Shown here one piece after another: positions 1 through 5,240 of a DNA stretch of 5,241 bases. The stretch spans positions 1 to 5,241 of the forward strand of contig CALDMI010000412.1 in the NCBI GenBank assembly GCA_937914815.1, in the 5' to 3' direction. Under the pieces are notes generated by a model. The model ran no database searches. It was not told where the DNA came from and saw only the letters and a list, made by a program, of their open reading frames with translations. Position numbers and translations under genes: made by a program. The stretch's first letter is position 1. Every line of letters begins with the position of its first letter. The stretch comes from an uncultured Clostridia bacterium (lineage in GTDB: Bacteria; Bacillota; Clostridia; Oscillospirales; CAG-272).

Positions 1-183
1 CGTGCGCGATGTGTCAATTCCGTCGGGGAGCGCGTCGGCGGAGGAGTACGCCGCGGGCGTCTTCATTATCTCCGTATTGACAGCCGGACAGTCGGAAGAG
101 TAGAGCGTGTAAACCGCTCTTATGTAGGCGAGCGCCGCAGCGGCAGAGCGGCGCGTCCGCTCGCTCTCTCCGTCCCTCGCCAC
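1..183 (-). other. Start of a C-terminal helical segment, cut by the window edge (residues 1604-1664)
   Basis: A polar turn, ARDGESERTRR (1605-1615), leads into the helix SAAAALAYIRAVYTLYSSD (1616-1634). A loop rich in Pro, Ala, Ser and Asp follows and is still open at the last codon. The helix recalls the Leu/Ala/Tyr-rich helix that closes the beta-sandwich module in related secreted proteins. No sortase signal, dockerin, S-layer homology repeats or transmembrane anchor is seen before the edge, so how the protein is retained outside the cell is unknown. Confidence 0.4.
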
Positions 184-3100
184 ATCCCCGAGCAGGGCAG
201 GGAGAGATACCGGGAGTTCGAGAACAATGTCCTCGCCGCTGACATTCTTTCTTAGCGTCAGGGTGAGTTCCGTGTCCGCGCTCGCCGCCTGCATGGCGTA
301 CTCCGCAGTGTAATACCCACCGGAGAGTGTGAATTCAACCGCCGTCCCGTCCGGGAATGTGAGCGTGGGTCTGCCCGCACCCTGCGGTACGCTGATTTTA
401 AGCATCAGCCCGCGCTCCGGCGCGGCGGAGATTTTCACATCTCCGAATACAAGCGTGAAAAGGAGCGCGCGGAGCTCCGCCGTGCCCGTCTCGACCTCCT
501 CCGCCTGTGCGAATACATAATCGGAGAGCGAGAGCGCGCTTTTCGCGGCGGTGAGCCATTGTGCGGTGGTTTTCGTCGTGTCCTTCGCCGTCGCTATGTA
601 GGAGAGATAGGTTACGGAAGTGTTGTACGCCGCCTCCATATCCGCAAAATCGGTCGCATATTCTCTTATCAGCGCGGTGGGGAGCTTGCCCGTCATGCGC
701 AGCTCCTTTGCGCGGGAGAGAGCATAGGACAGCTCGGTGAGCGTTTTTGCGTTTTTCGCACTCCCGTAAAGGGAAGTATACGCGCGCTCAATGTCGAGCG
801 GAATGTCGGAACTGTATATCTTTATATTGTCAAACATGGTGCTCCCGATGTTTGAGCCGGTGCTGATGCTTATCCGGTATTCAAAGCTTCCCGCATTAGG
901 ATAGGTGATGTCCTTTGTCGATATTCCGGAGCGCACGAGCGTGCCGTCAAGATACAGGTCTGCGGTGTTTACCTTGTTTCCCGCGCTGTCGGTTATGTGC
1001 AGAACATATGCGACATGAACCCACTTCTTTTTTGAGAACAGCTCCGCGCCGTAGCTCTCCGACGCGCCGTTCGCATCGGTCAGAACTATGGAGCTGTCCC
1101 TGAAAGCGAAGTTCGAGGTGGAGAGTGCCCCGGCGTCGTCATTTTCCGTCACTCCGTCGGACTTGAAGGTGTATCTCTGATAAATAGTCCCGCGCAGGAG
1201 CGTCGAGTCTGTCCGCAGGTCAAACTCCAGAACATAACTGCCGCTCGCCCGTATGCCGGACTCCTTGAAGTAGAAATTGTTAGATACCGTGCCGGAGCTT
1301 CGTATGTCGTAGTAGCCGTCCTTTATCCCGTGGGAGAGCGTACCGGTCGCATTCGCCGTCTTTATAAGCAGGGAATTGCCGAACGGCTCGTTTATCACAT
1401 ATGTGAGATTTTTGTACCTGCTCGCGGCTATGTCCCGCTCCGCGTCGACGGCGGCAGAATATGTCAAATAGTCGAGCTTCTTTCTCGCCACATCAAGTAC
1501 ATATTCCGCAAGATAGCGCGATGTCGCGGGCATGAGCCGCTCTGCGCGCCCGGTGGAAATAAAGTCTGTGTAGTAGCTTATGAGCGATGAAAGTGTACTG
1601 GCATCGCCCGTGCGTTCTACCTCCTCCGCCATGCCGTAGGGGGAGGATTTAAGTATCTCCGAGAGCCTCTCGTCCCCGTCGGAAATCTCCCACATGTCCA
1701 TAGGCGTGTATGAATATCCGGGCTCTGTAAATAGAAGATTTGTAAACTCGAACACGACGGCAAACTTCGCGCTCCTGACATTTTCCATGTGAATTGCGAG
1801 CTTTGAAAATGCGCTCCTGTCATATTCGCGCTGACCCTTGTTCTGTGCCACCGCGTCACAGTAGGCTATCGACTCCGCCTCGGTAAATGTCCCGTCGCAT
1901 ACCGTGGTGTAGGTGTCCATAACCTCGGTAAAGGTGAGCCCCTCGCCCCCGACGATACTTGCGCGCAGGACGCTGCCACCGCTCTTAAGATACGCCGTGC
2001 GCCTGTCGGCGGAGAAGCTTATCGAGCCGCGCGCGACCTTCGTGTGTGCAAACCACCAGAGCTCCGAGCTCTCGGTGAGCTCTATCTCGTCCTGCACGAC
2101 AATTGTCTCGCGGCTGTTTGTGAAGAGCATACCGCGCTTTGCGGAGCTCACATATTTCCCATATACGCCCGACATGTCGACGACCGACAGCGCGCCGGCG
2201 TCGCCCGTCTCATAGCGGACGGTCTTTGACTCCCCGCGCAGGAGCTGCCCGGAGGTCATGTCGCTCTTGCCGCTTATTACGACAGTGTTCGCCCCCTCTG
2301 GAGAGAGACGGTAATACGATGCGTTCATGAAGTAGGAGCGGAGGTTATAGTTGTCAGAGCCGAGGTCGCATATCCATTCGACCCCGTCCTTGTAGATAAC
2401 GAAGTTTCCGGAGTCGTAATTTCCGTGGAGCGTGTAGTTCGGTCCGGCGTGCAGACCCGCGAATATCCCGCCCCTCGACCAGCTTGAGCGGGTGACAAAG
2501 GTGTCTATTCCCTCAAAGTACGCGTCCGGATCCGGCATTTCTGCCGCCCCGCCGTAGTAGCTGTCGTCGTAGTAGAGTATATCCTCGAAGTTGTAGGATT
2601 TTCCGGCTTCTATCTGTGAGTATCTTATAGTTATAAGAGAAGTCCTGTTATAGAGCTTTCCCGCAAAAGAGAAGTGGTGCGTCGCCATATTGCCGGAGCC
2701 GGAGTCGTGATAGTTCCAGTACCTCCCGTCCGGGGACTCTATTTTCAGCGCGTATTCACAGGTGTTGTCCATTCCGACAGCGTCGGAGTAGCCGTAGGAG
2801 CTGCCCGCCGTCGACATGAGGTTTTCAATCATTACAAACAGAGTGTTCGTGCCGTAGCCCCAGTACCCGGGAGACTCCGCATATGCGCCGTCCGGCACAT
2901 ACGCCCCCATACAGTCCTTCGTGTCCTTGAGTATATCCGAAATCGTGGTTTTAATAACATCTCCGGAGCTGTAGGTCACGCCGCCGAAGGTGTATTCGAG
3001 GTCGGAATATTCCGCTATTGCAAGACAGGATGTCATGATTCCGGAGCCGCAGACGGTGACCCAGTTGTTTACTTTCGTCGACCAGTTCCACCCGCCGGAT

Positions 3101-4992
3101 GCGCGCGGGGAGACCGAGGTCTTTATGTTTCTGAACTGTCCGTAGCCCGGGAATATCGCCTTTTCAAAGAGAATTTGCGCGATTTCCTGCCGCCGCGCCG
3201 CACCGCCGTCCGCGTCACTGTCAAATGCGTGCCATATCCAGTCAAAGCCCGTGGCATAGAGCACCGCGCCGTCCGCATTGTTCAGGAAATGCCCCTCGCC
3301 CCAGTGCTTCCATTCGCCGAGAGCCTTTGCTATCTCATAGAAGTAGTCGGCGTAGCTCGCGTCCCCGGTTATCTGATATGCAAATCCGAAATATTTTAAT
3401 GGGGTTGTGAAGTCGGCGAGTCGGCTCCGCCCTCCGACATCATATCCGTTGCCGTAGGACTCTTTGCCGTACATGTCGGTTCCGCTCTTGCCCTCTATCG
3501 GCTGGAGCTTTCCGTCCACCGTCTCATAGACATAGTAGGGCTGATACATGTATTTTCCGCTCTTCCAGTAAATCGATGAGCCGACCTTCTGAAAATATGT
3601 GTCCCGATAGGTCGCCGCCCGCCTGACATAATAGTCTATCCAGTCGTGCACCGGCGCGCCGGTTTCGGTGTAGCCTCTGTATATGCTCCGCAGCTCGGAA
3701 AACCTGTCGGCGTCCGCCTGCAGTCTCGGGTGCACATCGAGGGATCCGAGATTTTCTTCAATGTCCGAGAGCACCTTGTCCCCGCTCGGAAATTCGTATA
3801 CGAAAACCTCCGCGAGCCGGGTTATCCCCGATGTCCCGCATATCTCGCGTGTCAGCGTGTTCTCCCCGGACATAACGGTTATTATCCCGGTCGCGTCCGG
3901 CTTTATCGACAGCCCCGTGAGGGTCCCTGCGTCCTCCGCAGAGACGAGCGTGACATTTCCCGCCATTACCGGACTGTGCCGGAGGGAGGAGACGGGAGTT
4001 TTCGCGCCGCCGACGGTTATCTCCGTCGCCGTGCAGGACGCGGTCTTTCCGAATGCTCGCGCTGTGTAGACGAGCGGTATATAGTATGTGTCGCCGACCT
4101 TGAGAGGCGCTGCGCTCTCCTCTCCCATCAGGACAGAGTTGCCGTTCAGCGCCGCCCGCAGACAGCCGACCTTCATTATAAGTGCATTTTTCATAGCCAC
4201 CGTTACCTTGTAATCCGGGTCAACCAGTATACCGGGGTTCTCACCTATATCGCGCGGCGTGCTCCCGGCATAGAGCTTGACGTTGTCAAATTTCAGTATC
4301 TGTGAGGTTGATGTCCCGCCCTGAACATTTATGCGGAAGCCCCGTATGTAATTGAAGCTCCCGGTGTCGCCGTTCAGGGTGTAGCTGTTATTCGCCTTCT
4401 GCACTCCGTTTACATAAGCCGTCACCCGCTTTGTCGACGCCGCGGTGTTAACGACAAAGGCAAAGTGTACCCAAGTGTCGGACGCCGTGGTCGTGTATAT
4501 CGTCGTGCCGAGCGATTTCAGCGTGTACTTCTTCGTTATAGAGGAGTACGAGGTTTCGAGCAGAGCCTTGTCGTTTGCAGACGCGCCGCCGTTCGGTCGG
4601 TAGTAGAGTATGACGCCGCTCTTCTGTATCGCCGTGCTGTCAAATCTCAGGTCTATCTCAAATACCACGCACCCGTCGCCGTACTTGTCGGTGTCCGGGT
4701 ATATGTCGCAGAACGGATTGTTGTCGCCTCCGCTCGTCGCCGCCGGCTGTATGGTGTAGTATCGGTTGCCGTTTGCTTCGGTCTTTACCTCGTGTCCCGC
4801 CTTCATGGCGCTCATGCCCTGCGCGTCGGAGTAGATGAGGTCGCCCGATCCGCTTTTTTCGTCGAATGTGCGGTTGTAGTATATCCGCCCCTCGTCCGCC
4901 CCCGCCGACATCATCGGGATGAGCATTATCAGCGGCAGAGCTATCGCCGCGCACAGAAAGAGGAGCGTAAACCGCCTGAATTTTCTCTTCAT
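1..4992 (-). CDS. Giant secreted heparinase II/III-family polysaccharide lyase with two LamG-like domains (C-terminus beyond window)
   Basis: The frame is open for 1664 codons from ATG at 4992 to the window edge, and no stop is seen. The start is secure: a TAG in the same frame at 4996-4998 excludes any earlier start, a GAGGT Shine-Dalgarno sits 5 bases upstream, and a signal peptide follows at once. The core (about 405-1085) carries heparinase II/III landmarks in family order: HPRL at 421-424, ATGFDWIW at 580-587, NNWVTVC at 642-648, DGAYAESPGYWGYG at 701-714, WNYHD at 759-763, RSSW at 835-838, HGNYDSGNF at 856-864, DLGSDNYNL at 876-884 and EGANTVVI at 899-906. Known members of this fold cleave uronate-containing polysaccharides by beta-elimination outside the cell or in the periplasm. 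N643 and Y710 fit the usual charge-neutralising Asn and catalytic Tyr, and H856 fits the beta-domain active-site His. The substrate cannot be read from the sequence. Catalytic members alone are commonly 600-800 residues, so more than half of this protein is accessory. The fold call is confident; the exact PL family and activity are not. Confidence 0.93.
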   Translation of the reverse strand, partial: MKRKFRRFTLLFLCAAIALPLIMLIPMMSAGADEGRIYYNRTFDEKSGSGDLIYSDAQGMSAMKAGHEVKTEANGNRYYTIQPAATSGGDNNPFCDIYPDTDKYGDGCVVFEIDLRFDSTAIQKSGVILYYRPNGGASANDKALLETSYSSITKKYTLKSLGTTIYTTTASDTWVHFAFVVNTAASTKRVTAYVNGVQKANNSYTLNGDTGSFNYIRGFRINVQGGTSTSQILKFDNVKLYAGSTPRDIGENPGILVDPDYKVTVAMKNALIMKVGCLRAALNGNSVLMGEESAAPLKVGDTYYIPLVYTARAFGKTASCTATEITVGGAKTPVSSLRHSPVMAGNVTLVSAEDAGTLTGLSIKPDATGIITVMSGENTLTREICGTSGITRLAEVFVYEFPSGDKVLSDIEENLGSLDVHPRLQADADRFSELRSIYRGYTETGAPVHDWIDYYVRRAATYRDTYFQKVGSSIYWKSGKYMYQPYYVYETVDGKLQPIEGKSGTDMYGKESYGNGYDVGGRSRLADFTTPLKYFGFAYQITGDASYADYFYEIAKALGEWKHWGEGHFLNNADGAVLYATGFDWIWHAFDSDADGGAARRQEIAQILFEKAIFPGYGQFRNIKTSVSPRASGGWNWSTKVNNWVTVCGSGIMTSCLAIAEYSDLEYTFGGVTYSSGDVIKTTISDILKDTKDCMGAYVPDGAYAESPGYWGYGTNTLFVMIENLMSTAGSSYGYSDAVGMDNTCEYALKIESPDGRYWNYHDSGSGNMATHHFSFAGKLYNRTSLITIRYSQIEAGKSYNFEDILYYDDSYYGGAAEMPDPDAYFEGIDTFVTRSSWSRGGIFAGLHAGPNYTLHGNYDSGNFVIYKDGVEWICDLGSDNYNLRSYFMNASYYRLSPEGANTVVISGKSDMTSGQLLRGESKTVRYETGDAGALSVVDMSGVYGKYVSSAKRGMLFTNSRETIVVQDEIELTESSELWWFAHTKVARGSISFSADRRTAYLKSGGSVLRASIVGGEGLTFTEVMDTYTTVCDGTFTEAESIAYCDAVAQNKGQREYDRSAFSKLAIHMENVRSAKFAVVFEFTNLLFTEPGYSYTPMDMWEISDGDERLSEILKSSPYGMAEEVERTGDASTLSSLISYYTDFISTGRAERLMPATSRYLAEYVLDVARKKLDYLTYSAAVDAERDIAASRYKNLTYVINEPFGNSLLIKTANATGTLSHGIKDGYYDIRSSGTVSNNFYFKESGIRASGSYVLEFDLRTDSTLLRGTIYQRYTFKSDGVTENDDAGALSTSNFAFRDSSIVLTDANGASESYGAELFSKKKWVHVAYVLHITDSAGNKVNTADLYLDGTLVRSGISTKDITYPNAGSFEYRISISTGSNIGSTMFDNIKIYSSDIPLDIERAYTSLYGSAKNAKTLTELSYALSRAKELRMTGKLPTALIREYATDFADMEAAYNTSVTYLSYIATAKDTTKTTAQWLTAAKSALSLSDYVFAQAEEVETGTAELRALLFTLVFGDVKISAAPERGLMLKISVPQGAGRPTLTFPDGTAVEFTLSGGYYTAEYAMQAASADTELTLTLRKNVSGEDIVLELPVSLPALLGDVARDGESERTRRSAAAALAYIRAVYTLYSSDCPAVNTEIMKTPAAYSSADALPDGIDTSRT
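184..456 (-). other. Small beta-sandwich-like domain (about residues 1513-1603)
   Basis: Alternating hydrophobic strands separated by short turns are visible: LVFGDVKISA (1514-1523), GLMLKISVP (1528-1536), RPTLTFPDGTAVEFTL (1541-1556), GYYTAEYAM (1559-1567), TELTLTLRKN (1574-1583) and IVLELPVSL (1589-1597). The pattern fits an Ig-like or fibronectin-like fold of roughly 90 residues. Together with the helix that follows, it resembles a beta-sandwich-plus-helix module at the C-termini of many secreted clostridial proteins. That resemblance is recalled and not computed. Confidence 0.45.
457..789 (-). other. Alpha-helical region of unknown family (about residues 1402-1512)
   Basis: The residues from ERAYTSLYGSAKNAK through LRALLFTLV have strong helical character, with Ala, Leu, Lys and Glu at heptad-like intervals. 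Three or four helices are suggested: LTELSYALSRAKELRM (1418-1433), LIREYATDFADMEAAYN (1441-1457), AQWLTAAKSALSLSDYVFA (1477-1495) and the helix ending near 1512. It resembles the small helical bundles used as spacers in large surface enzymes. I cannot assign a family. Confidence 0.45.
790..1392 (-). other. LamG / concanavalin A-like domain B (about residues 1201-1401)
   Basis: This is a second jelly-roll-like module with the same order of landmarks as domain A: YVLEFDLRTDST (1253-1264), IYQRYTF (1270-1276), a W-V-H-V-A-Y-V-L run (1324-1331), ADLYLDGTLV (1344-1353) and FDNIKIYSSDIPLDI (1387-1401). The closing FDN-(V/I)-K-(L/I)-Y element followed by P-x-D-I is shared with domain A at 235-249. 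Carbohydrate binding is inferred from the family and not shown by the sequence. Confidence 0.72.
1423..1680 (-). other. Helical linker after the lyase core (about residues 1105-1190)
   Basis: This segment is rich in charged residues, Leu and Ala, with helix-like spacing, for example DERLSEILKSS (1107-1117), LSSLISYYTDFIS (1134-1146) and YVLDVARKKLDYLTYSAAVD (1164-1183). It begins soon after the last strand of the catalytic unit and ends just before LamG-like domain B. I recognise no named family. It most likely acts as a spacer that positions domain B relative to the catalytic cleft. Confidence 0.5.
1738..2745 (-). other. Lyase C-terminal beta-sandwich domain, heparinase II/III-like (about residues 750-1085)
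   Basis: This is the second half of the catalytic unit. It begins with the WNYHDSGSG segment (759-767) and includes MATHHFSFAGKLYNR (769-783). FVTRSSW (832-838) comes next, then LHAGPNYTLHGNYDSGNFVI (847-866), DGVEWICDLGSDNYNL (869-884) and YYRLSPEGANTVVISG (893-908). The order and spacing match the PF07940-type domain. The conserved first His of the H-G-(H/N)-x-D element is H856. Where zinc-binding members carry further His residues this protein has N858 and A901, while D876 is kept. From about 920 to 1085 the region is further beta strands (for example ETIVVQDEIELTESSELWWF, 962-981). These would complete the sandwich and bring the active-site His to the toroid cleft. Confidence 0.82.
2746..3780 (-). 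other. Lyase (alpha/alpha) toroid domain (about residues 405-749)
   Basis: The catalytic unit opens with the HPRL element (421-424) that typically begins this domain, followed by a helical series. Landmarks are WIDYYVRRA (451-459), the Asp/Trp-rich HFLNNADGAVLYATGFDWIW stretch (568-587), GGWNWSTKVNNWVTVC (633-648), CLAIAE (656-661) and PDGAYAESPGYWGYG (700-714). In heparinase II/III relatives the Asn before Trp neutralises the substrate carboxylate, and the Tyr in the SPxY element acts as base/acid. The candidates here are N643 (codon 3064-3066) and Y710 (codon 2863-2865). E706 sits where relatives carry a conserved Glu. Nothing essential in this half appears to be missing. Confidence 0.85.
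3841..4218 (-). other. Copper amine oxidase N-terminal-like domain (about residues 259-384)
   Basis: The pattern follows the Cu_amine_oxidN1 type of module found repeatedly in extracellular proteins of Bacillota. ALIMKVGCLRAALNG (270-284) is the first strand pair. A hydrophobic segment ends in KVGDTYYIPLVYTARAFGK (298-316), matching the family's 'nGrtyvPlr.vaealG' signature. LVSAEDAGTLTGLSIKPDAT (349-368) then resembles the 'yVsaedla..lG' half, followed by IITVMSG. Despite the name, these modules carry no copper-oxidase active site; they are thought to be structural or surface/carbohydrate-associated. It sits between LamG A and the catalytic toroid. The match rests on recalled motifs and has not been scored. 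Confidence 0.6.
4246..4890 (-). other. LamG / concanavalin A-like domain A (about residues 35-249)
   Basis: This region is beta-rich and has the layout of bacterial LamG-type (concanavalin-like jelly roll) modules. An opening strand RIYYNRTFD is followed by VVFEIDLRFDST (109-120), then ILYYR, then the diagnostic W-V-H-F-A-F-V-V run (174-181). Next come the AYVNGVQ strand (192-198) and the closing FDNVKLYAG (235-243). Such modules in secreted glycan enzymes usually bind carbohydrate or pack against the catalytic unit; binding here is inference. C95 and C108 are close enough to form a disulfide. The domain shares motifs with domain B at about 1201-1401, which suggests an internal duplication. 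Confidence 0.75.
4897..4992 (-). other. Signal peptide (residues 1-32)
   Basis: The N-terminus has a basic stretch (MKRKFRR), then a long hydrophobic segment from about residue 8 to 28 (FTLLFLCAAIALPLIMLIPM). A small-residue site, S-A-G-A followed by D-E, comes next. The A-G-A pattern at 30-32 fits signal peptidase I cleavage after A32. The one Cys (C14) lies inside the hydrophobic core and is not in a lipobox position, so a lipoprotein is unlikely. The mature protein would begin DEGRIYYN and be exported by the Sec route. Confidence 0.9.
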
Positions 4993-4997
4993 TTTCT

Positions 4998-5004
4998 ACC
5001 TCAC
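4998..5004 (-). promoter_or_regulatory. Ribosome-binding site GTGAGGT
   Basis: On the minus strand the bases before the start read GTGAGGTAGAAAATG. The GAGGT core (5002 to 4998) matches the anti-Shine-Dalgarno complement, with a 5-base spacer to the ATG. The TAG overlapping its end (4998-4996) is in frame with the gene, so it also rules out an upstream start. Confidence 0.85.
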
Positions 5005-5060
5005 TTTTTCTTCGCGTTGCTTTTTGCATTGTTTTTTCGCTTTGCTTTTCTTTTGCTTTG
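5005..5060 (-). promoter_or_regulatory. A-rich, nearly U-free 5' leader with GCAAA units
   Basis: Over 56 bases the transcript strand contains only one U. It is made of A, G and C, with four GCAAA units plus close variants such as GCAAC. It runs straight into the Shine-Dalgarno region. Such a stretch should be single-stranded and could act as a ribosome standby or S1-type enhancer site, or as a protein-binding site. That function is inference; the composition is seen directly. Confidence 0.5.
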
Positions 5061-5061
5061 C

Positions 5062-5084
5062 GTGCGGGGCAGGGAACCCCGTAC
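5062..5084 (-). promoter_or_regulatory. GC-rich hairpin in the leader
   Basis: CGGGG (5081-5077 on the transcript strand) pairs with CCCCG (5069-5065) around a 7-base loop, TTCCCTG. Two further pairs (G5084-C5062, U5083-A5063) are possible beyond one C-A mismatch. If transcription starts near 5099 the hairpin sits about 15-35 bases from the 5' end, where it could protect the mRNA. It is followed by A-rich sequence with no U tract, so it is not an intrinsic terminator for this strand. Confidence 0.45.
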
Positions 5085-5105
5085 CGGCATATTCCTTACG
5101 GCTTG

Positions 5106-5135
5106 ATTTTATCATGCGCGCGGGAAGAAAAGCAA
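5106..5135 (-). promoter_or_regulatory. Candidate sigma-A promoter, extended -10
   Basis: The minus strand reads TGATAAAAT. This gives TAAAAT at 5111-5106 as a -10 box (5 of 6 to TATAAT), with a TGn extension at 5114-5112. Eighteen bases upstream is TTGCTT (5135-5130), which keeps the TTG of the -35 consensus. Transcription would start near 5099, leaving a leader of about 107 bases before the ATG. It is the better of the two candidates because of the extended -10 element. Confidence 0.5.
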
Positions 5136-5179
5136 GCGCTTTTCCGACTTTCGGCAAAGTGACGGGATTTTTTGGGCAA

Positions 5180-5208
5180 ATTATACATAGGCGGCGCAAA
5201 ATCCGAAA
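5180..5208 (-). promoter_or_regulatory. Second candidate promoter with a perfect -10 box
   Basis: TATAAT lies at 5185-5180 on the minus strand. The sequence 17 bases upstream (TTTCGG, 5208-5203) is a poor -35 box, matching only the first two positions. A start near 5173 would give a leader of about 180 bases. It may be a weak or activator-dependent promoter, or a chance match in AT-rich sequence. Confidence 0.3.
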
Positions 5209-5240
5209 AAAGACCGCCTGTCGCATTTTTGGTACGGCGG
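5206..5240 (-). terminator. Weak terminator-like hairpin for an upstream minus-strand gene
   Basis: CCGCC (5240-5236) can pair with GGCGG (5218-5214) on the minus strand, and TCTTTTTT follows, with six consecutive T at 5211-5206. The stem is only 5 bp and the loop is 17 bases, which is weak for an intrinsic terminator. The left arm touches the window edge, so a better arm may lie outside. If real, it would end a gene transcribed in the same direction just beyond 5241 and mark this gene as having its own promoter. Confidence 0.25.

Noticed and set aside
2674..3399. Plus-strand ORF of 241 residues
   Set aside because: It lies wholly antisense to the lyase core, including the NNW and SPGYW motifs. 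It has no recognisable domain and an Arg/Val-rich composition typical of a shadow frame opposite GC-rich coding DNA.
3646..4305. Plus-strand ORF of 219 residues and the overlapping ORF at 3683-4069
   Set aside because: Both are antisense to the copper-amine-oxidase-like domain and the toroid start. They overlap each other in different frames and match no family.
1..4992. Frameshift or pseudogene
   Set aside because: All 1664 codons were read in one frame without a stop, and the family motifs appear in the right order in that single frame.
4658..5029. Minus-strand ORF of 123 residues overlapping the start of the large gene in another frame
   Set aside because: It has no ribosome-binding site and lacks a hydrophobic export signal. 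The frame at 4992 has both, plus continuous domain matches.
5065..5081. The GC hairpin read as an intrinsic terminator
   Set aside because: On the minus transcript it is followed by A-rich sequence, and on the plus strand by mixed sequence. Neither has a U tract.
4465..5106. Plus-strand ORF of 213 residues with a Phe-rich hydrophobic stretch near its end
   Set aside because: The Phe/Leu-rich end is just the complement of the A-rich leader and the signal-peptide region. The rest is antisense to LamG-like domain A.
4996..5226. Minus-strand ORF of 76 residues directly upstream, in the same frame, ending in TAG two codons before the start of the large gene
   Set aside because: It has no Shine-Dalgarno before its ATG, it spans both candidate promoters, and its Lys-rich tail is only the A-rich leader translated. 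TAG readthrough giving a longer protein is unlikely because a complete signal peptide begins at 4992.
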